Source: Actinomadura fibrosa
GTDB taxonomy: Bacteria > Actinomycetota > Actinomycetes > Streptosporangiales > Streptosporangiaceae
Direction: 5' to 3'
Assembly (NCBI RefSeq): GCF_900659615.1
Contig: NZ_CAACUY010000001.1
Location: 62,001 to 126,000, forward strand
DNA: 64,000 bases
The notes under the pieces were generated by a model that saw only the letters and a list, made by a program, of their open reading frames with translations, had not been told where the DNA came from and did not search any database. Made by a program: the position numbers and the translations under genes. This document shows, one piece after another, positions 35,715 through 44,512 of the stretch (the first letter of the stretch is position 1; each line of letters opens with the position of its first letter).

Positions 35715-35844
35715 CCCCGTCAGGGGCAACTCGGAAGTGGGTCAGGTCCCGCCCGCGGGGGCCCGGCGCCGGGCCGCGCCTGCCCGTCCGGCGGCAGGCC
35801 ACTTGCGGCCGTTTCCCGCACCGCAAGTGACCACCTGGTCGGGG

Positions 35845-37137
35845 CTAGTCGGCCTCGCGGACGATCTCGGCGCCGAGCTGCGAGAGCCGCTCGGCGGTGT
35901 GGGCGTGCCCGCGGTCGAGGTAGTAGGCGGAGGTGATCGTCGTCTCGCCCTCGGCGGCGAGGCCGGCGAGCACCAGCGCGCTGCCGCAGCGCAGGTCGTG
36001 CGCCTCGACCTCGGCGCCGCGCAGCCCCCGCGGCCCGTTGACCTTGGCGCGGTTGCCGTCCACGTCGATGTCGGCGCCCATCTTGCGCAGCTCGTCGGCC
36101 AGCTTGAACCGGCCGTCGAAGATCCGCTCGTAGATGTAGGACGGGCCGTCGGCCAGGCAGGACAGCGCCATGATCGGCGACTGGAGGTCGGTGGCGAAGC
36201 CCGGGTACTCGTCGGTGATGACGTTGATCGGGCGGAGCGTGCGGTCGCGGCGGACCTGGAGCACCGCGCCCTGCTGGTGGAACTCGACACCCATCTGCTC
36301 CAGCTTGTCGGCGGCGACGCCGAGGTGCTCCAGCGTCGCGCCGACGAGGTTCAGGTCGCCGCCGGTGATCGCGGCGGCCATCACGAAGACGCCGGCGTCG
36401 ATGCGGTCGGGCATCACGGTGTGCTCGACGGCGGTCAGCTCGTCCACGCCCTCGACCGTGATGAACCCGGTGCCGCCGCCGCTGATCTTGGCGCCCATGG
36501 CCTGGAGGATCGCGATGTTGTCGAGGACCTCGGGCTCCAGCGCCGCATTCTTGATCAGCGTGGTGCCGTGCGCGAGCGCCGCGGCCATGATCAGGTTCTC
36601 GGTGCCGGTGTGCGAGGGGGTGTCGCAGTACAGCGTGCCGCCGCGCAGGTCGCCGGCCTTGATGTGGATGATGCCGTCGCCGTTGTCGGCCACGTGCTCG
36701 GTGACCGTGGCGCCCATCCGCTTGAAGCCGTTGTAGTGGAAGTCGAGGTTGCGGCTGCCGAGGTTGCAGCCGCCGACGCCCTCGATCACGGCCTCGCCGA
36801 GCCGGTGCAGCAGCGCCGGGACGAACAGGAACGAGCCGCGGAACCGGGACGCGATGTCGGCCGGCAGCACCGGGCTGTCGAGCGAGGAGGCGTCGATGAC
36901 CAGCGTGCGCTCGGTCTCGTGCAGCTCGGCGCGGGCCCCGACAGCGCGCGCGAGCTCCACCGCCCGCCGCACGTCCTCGATGATCGGGACGTTGCGCAGG
37001 ACGGTGCGGCCCGTGGAGGCCATCAGCGACGCGCCGATCATCGGCAGGACCGCGTTCTTCGCGCCCTGGATGAATACGGTGCCGTGCAGCTGCCGGCCGC
37101 CGCGCACGCGGTAGCGAACCTCGTGGCCCATGCTCAT
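35845..37137 (-). CDS. murA: UDP-N-acetylglucosamine 1-carboxyvinyltransferase (MurA)
   Basis: The 430-residue enzyme starts at 37137, nine bases after AAGGAG. It transfers enolpyruvate from PEP to UDP-GlcNAc, the first committed step of peptidoglycan synthesis. Landmarks include IQGAKNAVLP, RFRGSFLFVP, the catalytic loop with Cys124 (GGCNLGSRNLDFH), PSHTGTENLIMAA and the EYPGFATDLQSP segment. Cys at the loop position is the fosfomycin target; many actinobacterial MurA proteins have Asp there. This may therefore be one of two paralogues. Confidence 0.9.
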   Translation of the reverse strand: MSMGHEVRYRVRGGRQLHGTVFIQGAKNAVLPMIGASLMASTGRTVLRNVPIIEDVRRAVELARAVGARAELHETERTLVIDASSLDSPVLPADIASRFRGSFLFVPALLHRLGEAVIEGVGGCNLGSRNLDFHYNGFKRMGATVTEHVADNGDGIIHIKAGDLRGGTLYCDTPSHTGTENLIMAAALAHGTTLIKNAALEPEVLDNIAILQAMGAKISGGGTGFITVEGVDELTAVEHTVMPDRIDAGVFVMAAAITGGDLNLVGATLEHLGVAADKLEQMGVEFHQQGAVLQVRRDRTLRPINVITDEYPGFATDLQSPIMALSCLADGPSYIYERIFDGRFKLADELRKMGADIDVDGNRAKVNGPRGLRGAEVEAHDLRCGSALVLAGLAAEGETTITSAYYLDRGHAHTAERLSQLGAEIVREAD

Positions 37138-37409
37138 GCCGCCTTACTCCTTCTCGGGTGTGCGTTACGGTGCCTACCGGATCATGCGGGACGACGGCGG
37201 ATCCAAGGGCCGAGCGCGCCGAACGGTGTCCCCCCACTGCGCCGACGCGACCCAAGTAAACCACCGAGCCGCCAGTGGGGCGTCCGGTCCGGCCGCGCCG
37301 GTGTCCGTCTGATCGTTTAGATACCCCGGGGTCCCCGCGAGTTCGCAATCGGGGCGGAAAAACCGGGACCGGACCTGTCCGCGCCCGGCCGGGCACTAGG
37401 GTGATCTTC

Positions 37410-38468
37410 ATGGACGAGTCGCCCGGCTGGGACGCCATCGACGACGCCCTGCGGCCCCTCTACGGCGATGCGGAGCCGTACCACATCGGCACCGTGATCA
37501 AGTGGGCGCTCGGCGGTCCGGACCCGCTCGACGGGGTCAGCGTCTACCCCCGCACCGAGCCGGTGCCGCACTGGCACTTCGTCTCGTACGGCATGTCGGA
37601 GCTGTACTCGAAGGAGTCCGAGAACCCTGACGAGTCGGGCTGGGGCTTCGAGTTCACGTTCCGGCTCGTCCGCGATCCGGCCGCGGAGACGCCGCCGGTC
37701 TGGGCGGTGAACCTGCTCCAGAACCTCGCCCGGTACGTGTTCACCTCGGGCAACTGGTTCGAGCCGGGCCACCACATGAACGTCAACGGGCCGATCGAGG
37801 CGGAGCGCGAGGACTCGGAGATCCGCGCGGTGGCGTTCGTCCGCGACCCGGAGCTCGGCGAGATCTCCACCCCGCACGGGCGAGTGGAGTTCCTCCAGGT
37901 CGTCGGGCTGGCGACGGAGGAGTACGAGGCCGTGCGGCAGTGGAACGCGGCGGCGTTCCTGGACGCGCTGGCCCCGCACCTGCCGCTGTTCGTCACCGAC
38001 GTCGGCCGCCGGTCGCTGCTGGCCGATCCGGAGCTGGCGCGGACCGTCCGGGAGGGCATCGAGCGGGACGGGTCGAACAGCGGCCTCCTGTTCGTCTCGA
38101 CCGTGGACTGGGACCTGGACGGCGGACCGGGCGGTGCCGGTACCGTGACGCTGCGCCTCGGCGCTTTGCAGGCTCCCGCGATCGCCCAGGCGCTCCGGGG
38201 CCGCCTCCCGTTTGACCGCCCGCTCGTCCTCCAGAGCGAGGACCGCGTGCTGACGTTCCATCCCGCGGACGCGTTCTCGGTCGAGGAGACGGATGAGGGG
38301 AACCTCGACGTGGGCGTGCCGTCCGCCGCGCTGGACGACCTGACCGCCGCGATGCGTCCCACGGCGGGCACGGCGGACGTCCCGTCGCTGCCCGGCCTGA
38401 CCGTGGGGATCGTCCCGACCGCGCTGCGCGACGGCTACGGCGAGAAGACGGGCGAGGTCGTCGGCTGA
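37410..38468 (+). CDS. Suppressor-of-fused (SUFU) domain protein
   Basis: The ATG at 37410 gives 352 residues. The first ~180 match a bacterial suppressor-of-fused domain (PF05076): GWDAIDDALRPLYGDAEPYH, PHWHFVSYGMSELYSKES, GFEFTFRLVRDP and LLQNLARYVFTSGNWFEPGHHM. The C-terminal half is a separate beta-rich region of unknown fold. Bacterial SUFU proteins have no settled role; some act as immunity or interaction modules, and some are found alone. No toxin gene is adjacent. The 272-bp gap to murA holds an 8-bp inverted repeat (CCCCACTG/CAGTGGGG, 37232 and 37273). Confidence 0.83.
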   Translation: MDESPGWDAIDDALRPLYGDAEPYHIGTVIKWALGGPDPLDGVSVYPRTEPVPHWHFVSYGMSELYSKESENPDESGWGFEFTFRLVRDPAAETPPVWAVNLLQNLARYVFTSGNWFEPGHHMNVNGPIEAEREDSEIRAVAFVRDPELGEISTPHGRVEFLQVVGLATEEYEAVRQWNAAAFLDALAPHLPLFVTDVGRRSLLADPELARTVREGIERDGSNSGLLFVSTVDWDLDGGPGGAGTVTLRLGALQAPAIAQALRGRLPFDRPLVLQSEDRVLTFHPADAFSVEETDEGNLDVGVPSAALDDLTAAMRPTAGTADVPSLPGLTVGIVPTALRDGYGEKTGEVVG

Positions 38469-38483
38469 CGCGCGCGGGGCGCG

Positions 38484-39341
38484 TCAGGTGAAGGTGCGGC
38501 CGGTCAGGCGCTCGTAGGCCTCGACGTACTTGGCGCGGGTCCGCTCGACGATCTCGTCCGGGAGGGGCGGCGGGGCCTCGCCGGACGCCCGGTCCCAGCC
38601 CGACTCGGGCGACAGCAGCCAGTCGCGCACGAACTGCTTGTCGAAGGACGGCTGGGCGCGGCCGGGCTCCCACGCGTCCGCGGGCCAGAAGCGCGAGGAG
38701 TCGGGGGTGAGGACCTCGTCGCCGAGGACGAGCGCGCCGTCCGCGGCCCAGCCCAGCTCGATCTTGGTGTCGGCGACGATGATGCCGCGCTCCAGGGCCA
38801 GCTCGGCGCCGCGCCGGTAGACGGCGAGGGTGGTGTCGCGGAGGCGGGCGGCGACGTCCGCGCCGGTCGCGGCCTCGACCTCGGCGAGAGTCATCGGCTC
38901 GTCGTGGTCGCCGACGTCGGCCTTGGTGGTCGGGGTGAAGATCGGTTCGGGCAGGCGGGACCCGTCGGCGAGGCCGTCCGGCAGCGGGACGCCGCAGACG
39001 GCCCCGGTGGCGCGGTAGTCCGCGAGCCCGGAGCCGGTCAGGTAGCCGCGCGCGACGCACTCGACCTTGACCATGTCGAGGCGGCGGGCGACGACGGCGC
39101 GGCCCTCCCACTCGGCGGGCGCGCCCTCCGGCAGGCCGGTGGAGACGACGTGGTTCGGCACGACGTCCGCGAGCCGCTCGAACCACCACAGCGACAGCTG
39201 GGTGAGGATGCGCCCCTTGTCCGGGATCGGGGTGCTGAGGACGTGGTCGAACGCCGAGATCGTGTCGCGGGCGACCATGAGGAGGTCGCCGCCCGGCAGC
39301 TCGTACAGGTCCCGGACCTTGCCGCTGTGCAGGTGCTTCAC
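38484..39341 (-). CDS. purC: SAICAR synthetase (phosphoribosylaminoimidazole-succinocarboxamide synthase)
   Basis: The GTG at 39341 has GGAG five bases upstream and overlaps the MOSC gene's end. The 285-residue enzyme condenses CAIR with aspartate in purine synthesis. Typical motifs are SGKVRDLYE, ARDTISAFDH, VECVARGYLTGSG, LPEPIFTPTTKAD and IIVADTKIELGW. It is the last gene of a four-gene minus-strand run with MFS, purB and MOSC genes. It converges on the SUFU gene with only 15 bp between stops. Confidence 0.96.
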   Translation of the reverse strand: MKHLHSGKVRDLYELPGGDLLMVARDTISAFDHVLSTPIPDKGRILTQLSLWWFERLADVVPNHVVSTGLPEGAPAEWEGRAVVARRLDMVKVECVARGYLTGSGLADYRATGAVCGVPLPDGLADGSRLPEPIFTPTTKADVGDHDEPMTLAEVEAATGADVAARLRDTTLAVYRRGAELALERGIIVADTKIELGWAADGALVLGDEVLTPDSSRFWPADAWEPGRAQPSFDKQFVRDWLLSPESGWDRASGEAPPPLPDEIVERTRAKYVEAYERLTGRTFT

Positions 39342-40126
39342 TTGGTCTCCAGGATCTCCACGGGGTCGCCGAGCGCGAGCTCGCCCGTGGTGCGCGGGAG
39401 GGCGTTCTGGCCGAAGCGGATGCCGCGGTCGATGGTGCGGTAGGACGCGAGGGTCCGCAGCGGCTCGCGGCCGCGCTCGCCGGTGTCCTGGTCGGTGGTG
39501 GTGACGACGCAGCGGGCGCACGCCTTCATCATCTCGATGACGCAGCCGCCGACGCGCAGCAGGCGGACGGAGTCCTCCCCGTAGGGGCCGAGGCCCTCGA
39601 CGACGAGGCTCGGCCGGAACCGGTTCATCGGGAGCGGCTCGTCCAGCCGCGCGTTGAGGTCGGCGAGCGACTCGGCGGACAGGACGAGCAGCGGGTAGGA
39701 GTCGGCGAACATCGTCTCGCCGCCGCCCCGGGACGTCGGCCGGTGCCCGGTGAAGCGGACCAGGCGGCAGTCGGTGCCGAGCAGGGCGGAGAACCAGCGG
39801 GCCGGGTCGTCGCCCTGGTCGACGCCCTGGCACTCGTGGCGGTGGACCATCACGTCCAGGACGTCGCCGGTGTCCGTGGCCTTGTGGACGAGCGTCTCGG
39901 CTCCCGCGACCTCCACCGTGAGGACCTCGCCGTCATAGGACGGCCGCAGCCGCGCCATCTCGGCGTGGTCCCGCTGGGACAGGAAGCGGCCCTCCGGGGT
40001 GACGAGCATGAACTCCCGGTCGTGCCGCAGGCCCCTGGGCGTCAGCTCGGCGGTGGTCAGGGGCGTGCCGCCGCCGCCCTTGAGGGGGTAGACGTTCAGC
40101 TCGGTCAGGGTCGCCTTCTGGGTCAC
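39338..40126 (-). CDS. MOSC-domain protein (YcbX/mARC-like)
   Basis: The 262-residue protein has the MOSC N-terminal barrel (LNVYPLKGGGGTPL, GLRHDREFMLVTPEG) and a C-terminal MOSC domain. The conserved Cys lies in KACARCVVTTTDQDTGERG, and the protein ends with LALGDPVEI. Relatives bind molybdenum cofactor and reduce N-hydroxylated compounds, including base analogues such as 6-hydroxylaminopurine. Placement between purB and purC makes a role in detoxifying hydroxylated purines plausible. It lacks the C-terminal ferredoxin domain of YcbX. Confidence 0.9.
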   Translation of the reverse strand: MTQKATLTELNVYPLKGGGGTPLTTAELTPRGLRHDREFMLVTPEGRFLSQRDHAEMARLRPSYDGEVLTVEVAGAETLVHKATDTGDVLDVMVHRHECQGVDQGDDPARWFSALLGTDCRLVRFTGHRPTSRGGGETMFADSYPLLVLSAESLADLNARLDEPLPMNRFRPSLVVEGLGPYGEDSVRLLRVGGCVIEMMKACARCVVTTTDQDTGERGREPLRTLASYRTIDRGIRFGQNALPRTTGELALGDPVEILETK

Positions 40127-40141
40127 CGGGTCAGCCCTCCG

Positions 40142-41452
40142 TCAGGTCAGCGCCGCGAGGCGGTCGAAGACGGGGCCGAGCCGCTCGACGAAGCGCTCGG
40201 GGCGGCACACCTCGTCCAGGCGCGCCTCGTCGAGGGTGAGGCCCGCCTCGGCGGCGTGCTTGCGGAGCGTCTCGCGGAACGGGACGCCGCTCTCCCAGGT
40301 CTCCATCGCGGCCTTCTGGACGAGCGGGTACGCCTCGTCGTCGCGGGACATACCCGCTTCGACGAGTTCCAGCAGCACCGTCGAGGTGTAGATCAGGCCG
40401 CCGGTGGACTCCAGGTTGGCGCGCATCCGCGCCTCGTCCACGACCAGGCCGGACATCAGCCGGTTCGTGAGGTTCAGCATGTAGTCGAGGGCGATGGACG
40501 CGTCCGGGAGGGCGATCCGCTCGGTGGAGGAGTGGGAGATGTCGCGCTCGTGCCAGAGCGGGATGCCCTCCAGCACCGGGACGATCTGCGCGCGGACGAT
40601 CCGGGCCATGCCCGCGAGCCGCTCGGAGATGATCGGGTTCTTCTTGTGCGGCATCGCCGACGAGCCCTTCTGGCCCTTGCCGAAGGGCTCCCAGAGCTCG
40701 CGGACCTCGGTGCGCTGGCCGTGCCGGACCTCCAGTGCGACCGCCTCGCACACCGTCGCCATGATCGCGAGGGCGGACACCCACTCGCTGATGCCGTCGC
40801 GCATGACGACCTGCGTGGAGACGTCGGCGGAGCGCAGCCCGAGCTTGCGCGCGACGTGCAGCTCGACGGCGGGGTCGATGTTGGAGTAGGTGCCGACGGC
40901 ACCGGAGATGGCCATGACGCCGACGGCCTCGCGGGCGCGGCGGAGCCGGTCCCGGGAGCGGGCCATCGCGAACGCGAAGTCGGCGACGCGGTGCCCCCAC
41001 ACGTCGGGCTCGCCGTGGATGCCGTGCGTCCGGCCGACGCGGAGGGTGGCCCGGTGCGCGAGGGCGTGGTCGCGGAGGGTGGCGACGAGCGCGTCCGCCT
41101 TCGCCAGCAGGATGTCGGTGGCCTCGACGAGCTGGAGCGCGAGCGCGGTGTCGAGCAGGTCGGACGAGGTCATGCCGAAGTGGACGTACCGGGCCGCCTC
41201 GCGCGGTTCGGTGTTGTCGGCCCAGGCCGACAGGAAGGCGATCACGTCGTGCTGGGTGACCGCCTCGATCTCGTGCACCGCCGCGGGCGTCGGCGGCGGT
41301 GCCTTGCGGACCGGCTCGACCACCTCCGCGGGGATGGTGCCGGCCTCGGCGTGGGCCTCGACGACGAGGACCTCCACCCGGCACCACAGCTCGTACTTGT
41401 GCGCGTCGCTCCAGACGCGTCCCATCTCCGGCAAGGTGTAACGCTCGATCAC
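40142..41452 (-). CDS. purB: Adenylosuccinate lyase
   Basis: The GTG at 41452 overlaps the MFS gene stop (GTGA) and gives 436 residues. The fumarase-superfamily signature GSSAMPHKKNP lies near residue 265. Other landmarks are FGMTSSDLLDTA, GRTHGIHGEPDVWGH and RDISHSSTERI. The enzyme cleaves SAICAR and adenylosuccinate, so it works with PurC in the same operon and with PurA at 48.5 kb. No strong ribosome-binding site is present, so translation probably depends on the upstream MFS gene. Confidence 0.95.
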   Translation of the reverse strand: MIERYTLPEMGRVWSDAHKYELWCRVEVLVVEAHAEAGTIPAEVVEPVRKAPPPTPAAVHEIEAVTQHDVIAFLSAWADNTEPREAARYVHFGMTSSDLLDTALALQLVEATDILLAKADALVATLRDHALAHRATLRVGRTHGIHGEPDVWGHRVADFAFAMARSRDRLRRAREAVGVMAISGAVGTYSNIDPAVELHVARKLGLRSADVSTQVVMRDGISEWVSALAIMATVCEAVALEVRHGQRTEVRELWEPFGKGQKGSSAMPHKKNPIISERLAGMARIVRAQIVPVLEGIPLWHERDISHSSTERIALPDASIALDYMLNLTNRLMSGLVVDEARMRANLESTGGLIYTSTVLLELVEAGMSRDDEAYPLVQKAAMETWESGVPFRETLRKHAAEAGLTLDEARLDEVCRPERFVERLGPVFDRLAALT

Positions 41453-42723
41453 CTGATGATTGTCCCAGGTCGAGGCCGCGCCGCGGACGTCCGGGTCCGG
41501 CGCGCCCAGCGGGCGAGGGCGGGGACGGGCGCCGAGCAGGCGAGGAAGATCCCGGCGGCGAGGAACCAGCCCCCGGCGGACAGCCCGGTGAGCGCCAGCG
41601 TGAACACGGCGGGACCGGCCATCTGCACCGTGGCGGTGGCCGCCTCGGTGGCGCCCTGGTAGGCGCCGCGGGCGTCCTCGCGCATCAGCGTGATCGACAG
41701 CCCCCAGCTCGCGGCGACGAAGCCGAGCTCGCCCGCGAGGTGCAGCAGCGCGGCGGCGATCACGACGGACGCGGCGAGCGCGCCGGCCCCGCCCGCCGTG
41801 GTGGCGAGCAGGACGCAGCTCGCGGCCAGGGCGGCACCGGCCCACACGGCGGTGCGCGCGGCCTGCGCGGTGGTGGCGGCGAGCCGGGAGGCGGGCACCT
41901 GGAGGGCGGCGATGCCGATCGAGCTGATGACGACGACGGCGCCGCTCAGCCCGAGCGGCAGGTCGGTCGAGCGGGCGATCCACAGCGGGAGCCCGGTGGA
42001 CAGCATCGCCCAACAGAGCGAGAGCACCGCCGTGGCGCCCACCACCGCGAGGTAGGGCCGGTCCCGCAGGACGAGCCGGGCGGCTCCCGCGTCCCCGGAC
42101 TCCGCGGCGCTCTCGCGGGCGGGCGGGACGTCCGGAATCGTGGCGGTGACGGCGGCCAGCACGACGAAGCTGAGCGCGTTGCCGACGACGGCCGCGAGGT
42201 AGGCGGACGGCCGGTCGGCGGCGAGGACGAGCGCTCCGAGCCCCGCGCCCGCCGCGTAGCCGACGTGCTGGGCGACGCGTTGCCGGGCCAGCGCCCCCAC
42301 GCGGGCCTCGGTGTCGGTGACGAGGCCGGCGACCAGGGCGGTCCGCACCGCGGTCGCGCCGTTCGCCGGCGCCGTGAACGCGATCGTGACGACCAGGAAC
42401 CACCAGGTGCCGTCCACGGCGAGGTAGGCCGCGGCGGCCGCCGCCCGCAGCAGCGTGACGGCCACGAGGATCCGGCGCGGGCTGTACCGGTCGGCGAGCG
42501 CGCCGATCGGGATCGCGACGGCCAGCGCCGCGCCGCCGGCCGCGGCCATGGCGGCGCCCACGAGGGCCGGGGACAGGTGCAGGACGCGGGTGAAGAACAG
42601 GGCCCAGATCGTGAACCACAGGCCGTCGCCGAGGGCGGAGATGCCGCGCCCCCACAGCAGCCGCCGCAGGCCCGCCCGGGCGATCGCCGTGTCGCCCTCC
42701 GGACGCGTCGCCGTCGCCGTCAT
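41449..42723 (-). CDS. MFS transporter (12-helix)
   Basis: The ATG at 42723 has AAGGG eight bases upstream; a GTG three codons earlier is too close to it. The 424-residue protein has about 12 hydrophobic helices and a typical MFS loop (PIGALADRYSPRRILV) between helices 2 and 3. The substrate is not evident; drug or metabolite efflux is common for this branch. It is divergent from an ArsR-type regulator, with repeated operator-like sites between them, and is translationally joined to purB. Confidence 0.9.
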   Translation of the reverse strand: MTATATRPEGDTAIARAGLRRLLWGRGISALGDGLWFTIWALFFTRVLHLSPALVGAAMAAAGGAALAVAIPIGALADRYSPRRILVAVTLLRAAAAAAYLAVDGTWWFLVVTIAFTAPANGATAVRTALVAGLVTDTEARVGALARQRVAQHVGYAAGAGLGALVLAADRPSAYLAAVVGNALSFVVLAAVTATIPDVPPARESAAESGDAGAARLVLRDRPYLAVVGATAVLSLCWAMLSTGLPLWIARSTDLPLGLSGAVVVISSIGIAALQVPASRLAATTAQAARTAVWAGAALAASCVLLATTAGGAGALAASVVIAAALLHLAGELGFVAASWGLSITLMREDARGAYQGATEAATATVQMAGPAVFTLALTGLSAGGWFLAAGIFLACSAPVPALARWARRTRTSAARPRPGTIIR

Positions 42724-42734
42724 GGCATCCACCC

Positions 42735-42812
42735 TTCATGTGATCGTGAATGGTGAATGTAACCAGGATGCGCCGGATCATGCAAAGATGATTCATGAAG
42801 TTCTGAATGGTG
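42735..42812. promoter_or_regulatory. Two direct-repeat operator sites for the ArsR regulator
   Basis: TTCATG-N6-TGAATGGTG occurs at 42735-42755 and again at 42792-42812, identical outside the 6-base spacer. Each copy contains an inverted TTCA...TGAA, the typical half-site pattern of ArsR-family operators. One site lies next to the MFS start and the other just before the regulator gene, so both could be repressed. Confidence 0.65.
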
Positions 42813-42844
42813 CTAGCGTGAGAGATGCCGCGAAGGGAGCGCCC

Positions 42845-43576
42845 ATGGCCGTGTGGATCGACCCGCAGGACCGCGTGCTCGCCTCGGTCACCGCCCTCGC
42901 GGCCGAGCTGGCGGATCCGATCCGGCTGACGGTCCTGCAACTGCTGACCGCCGAGGGCCCGCACACGCTCAGCCGCCTCGCCGACACGCTCGACGTCACC
43001 GCGCCCCGCCTCGCCAACCACCTGGCGCGGCTCCGCGCGAGGGGCCTCGTCACCGTCGAGCGGACGGGCCGGCACGCGGTGTACCGGGCGTCCGCGCCCG
43101 GCCTCGACGACGTGCTGGCCGCCCTCGCCCGGTACGCGCACGCCGACCCGTCCGCCCGTCCGGGCCGTCCGGCGGCACCGGGCGACATCGCGCGGACCTG
43201 CTACGGCCACACCGCCGGACGGCTCGGCGTCGCCGTCTACACGACCCTGGTGGACCGCGACGCGCTGCGCCCGCCCGACGGCGACGGCACGGTCACGCTC
43301 GGCCCCGGCGCCGCCGCGTTCGCCGACTTCGGCATCGACCTGGACGGGATCGCCCCCGGGCGCCGCAAGCTCGCCACCGCCTGCCTGGACCGCACGCTCC
43401 GGCTCCCGCACCTCGGCGGCGTCCTCGGCGACGCCGTGCTCGACGCCTTCCTCCGCCGCGGCCTCGTCGAGCAGAACGAGGGGAGCCGCGACCTGACGAT
43501 CACCGCCGAGGGCGCCGAGGCGCTACCCGCCCTCCTGCCTGGCTTCACCCCGGATCCGGAGCCGATGTCCGGGTAA
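42845..43576 (+). CDS. ArsR-family transcriptional regulator with DUF2087-like C-terminal domain
   Basis: AAGGGAG precedes the ATG and sets the start of a 243-residue protein. The N-terminal ~95 residues form an ArsR winged helix (LAAELADPIRLTVLQLLTAEG, LDVTAPRLANHLARLRARGLV). The C-terminal part (DGDGTVTLGPGAAAFADFGID, RRKLATACLDRTLRLPHLGGVLG) looks like a ligand-sensing DUF2087-type domain, with one Cys at ATACLD. It probably represses the divergent MFS-purB-MOSC-purC operon and itself through the 42735-42812 repeats. Confidence 0.86.
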   Translation: MAVWIDPQDRVLASVTALAAELADPIRLTVLQLLTAEGPHTLSRLADTLDVTAPRLANHLARLRARGLVTVERTGRHAVYRASAPGLDDVLAALARYAHADPSARPGRPAAPGDIARTCYGHTAGRLGVAVYTTLVDRDALRPPDGDGTVTLGPGAAAFADFGIDLDGIAPGRRKLATACLDRTLRLPHLGGVLGDAVLDAFLRRGLVEQNEGSRDLTITAEGAEALPALLPGFTPDPEPMSG

Positions 43577-43678
43577 AGGGCCGCACACCCGAAATTGGGC
43601 CCTGGGTTTCCCGTCCCGCGTTGTGCCTGGGTATTGCGGCTTTGGTACCGACATCGAGCGCACATGGGGGACACAGCC

Positions 43679-44506
43679 ATGCCTTACGCCACCACCCGCG
43701 ACGGCACCGAGATCTACTACAAGGACTGGGGCAGCGGCCCGCCCGTCCTCTTCTCCCACGGCTGGCCGCTGAACGCCGACGCCTGGGACGACCAGATGAA
43801 GTGCGTGGCCGACAACGGCTACCGCGGCATCGCCCACGACCGCCGAGGACACGGCCGCTCGTCCCAGCCCTGGGACGGCTACGACTTCGACACCTTCGCC
43901 GACGACCTCAACGACCTGATCAACCACCTGGACCTGCGGGACGTCACGCTCGTCGCGCACTCCATGGGCGGCGGCGAGGTGACCCGCTACATCGGACGGC
44001 ACGGCACCGGCCGCGTGGCCAAGGTCGTCCTGCTGTCGGCCATCCCGCCGCTCATGGCCCAGGCCGACGGCAACCCCGAGGGCGTCCCGGCGGAGGCGTT
44101 CGACCAGATCCGCGACGGCATCCTCACCGAGCGCTCGCAGTTCTGGAAGGACACCGCCGAGGGCTTCTTCTCCGCCAACCGCCAGGACACCAAGGCCACG
44201 CAGGGCAACAAGGACGCCTTCTGGTTCATGGCCATGCACCAGAGCATCAAGGCCGGCGTCGACTGCGTGACGGCCTTCCAGGAGACCGACTTCCACGACG
44301 ACCTGAAGAGGTTCGACGTCCCCACCCTCGTCGTGCACGGCGACGACGACCAGGTCGTCCCGATCGACGCCACCGGCCGCAAGACCGCCGAGATCGTCGA
44401 GGACGCCACCCTCAAGGTCTACGAGGGCGGCTCGCACGGCATCGGCCTGGTCCCCGGCGACAAGGACCGGTTCAACCAGGACCTGCTGGACTTCCTCGAA
44501 CGCTGA
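43679..44506 (+). CDS. Alpha/beta hydrolase, non-heme chloroperoxidase-like
   Basis: The ATG at 43679 lies seven bases after GGGGGA and gives 275 residues. The catalytic triad is visible as Ser95 (AHSMGGGE), Asp in [11 protein letters not shown] and His in GGSHGIGL. The [14 protein letters not shown] and [12 protein letters not shown] segments are typical of the non-heme haloperoxidase/esterase branch (CpoF-like). In vivo these act as esterases or perhydrolases. It converges on purD with six bases between stops. Confidence 0.9.
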   Translation: MPYATTRDGTEIYYKDWGSGPPVLFSHGWPLNADAWDDQMKCVADNGYRGIAHDRRGHGRSSQPWDGYDFDTFADDLNDLINHLDLRDVTLVAHSMGGGEVTRYIGRHGTGRVAKVVLLSAIPPLMAQADGNPEGVPAEAFDQIRDGILTERSQFWKDTAEGFFSANRQDTKATQGNKDAFWFMAMHQSIKAGVDCVTAFQETDFHDDLKRFDVPTLVVHGDDDQVVPIDATGRKTAEIVEDATLKVYEGGSHGIGLVPGDKDRFNQDLLDFLER

Positions 44507-44512
44507 CCGCGC

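Larger units (their letters stand above)
35040..35844. other. 805-bp intergenic region rich in hairpins
   Basis: This is the longest gap in the window, between the regulator's 5' end and the 3' end of murA. The first 300 bp are relatively AT-rich (around 35280-35400) and probably hold the regulator's promoter. A strong hairpin lies at 35407-35447 and a nest of complementary segments at 35566-35714. An open frame at 35614-35826 on the minus strand has unconvincing composition and is not called. Confidence 0.5.

Noticed and set aside
35614-35826. A 70-codon minus-strand frame in the large gap
   Set aside because: Arg/Pro/Gly-rich composition without structure, and it overlaps the palindromic segment.
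37232-37280. Inverted repeat CCCCACTG/CAGTGGGG as an operator between murA and the SUFU gene
   Set aside because: The arms are 33 bp apart and only 8 bp long in GC-rich DNA; chance occurrence is likely.
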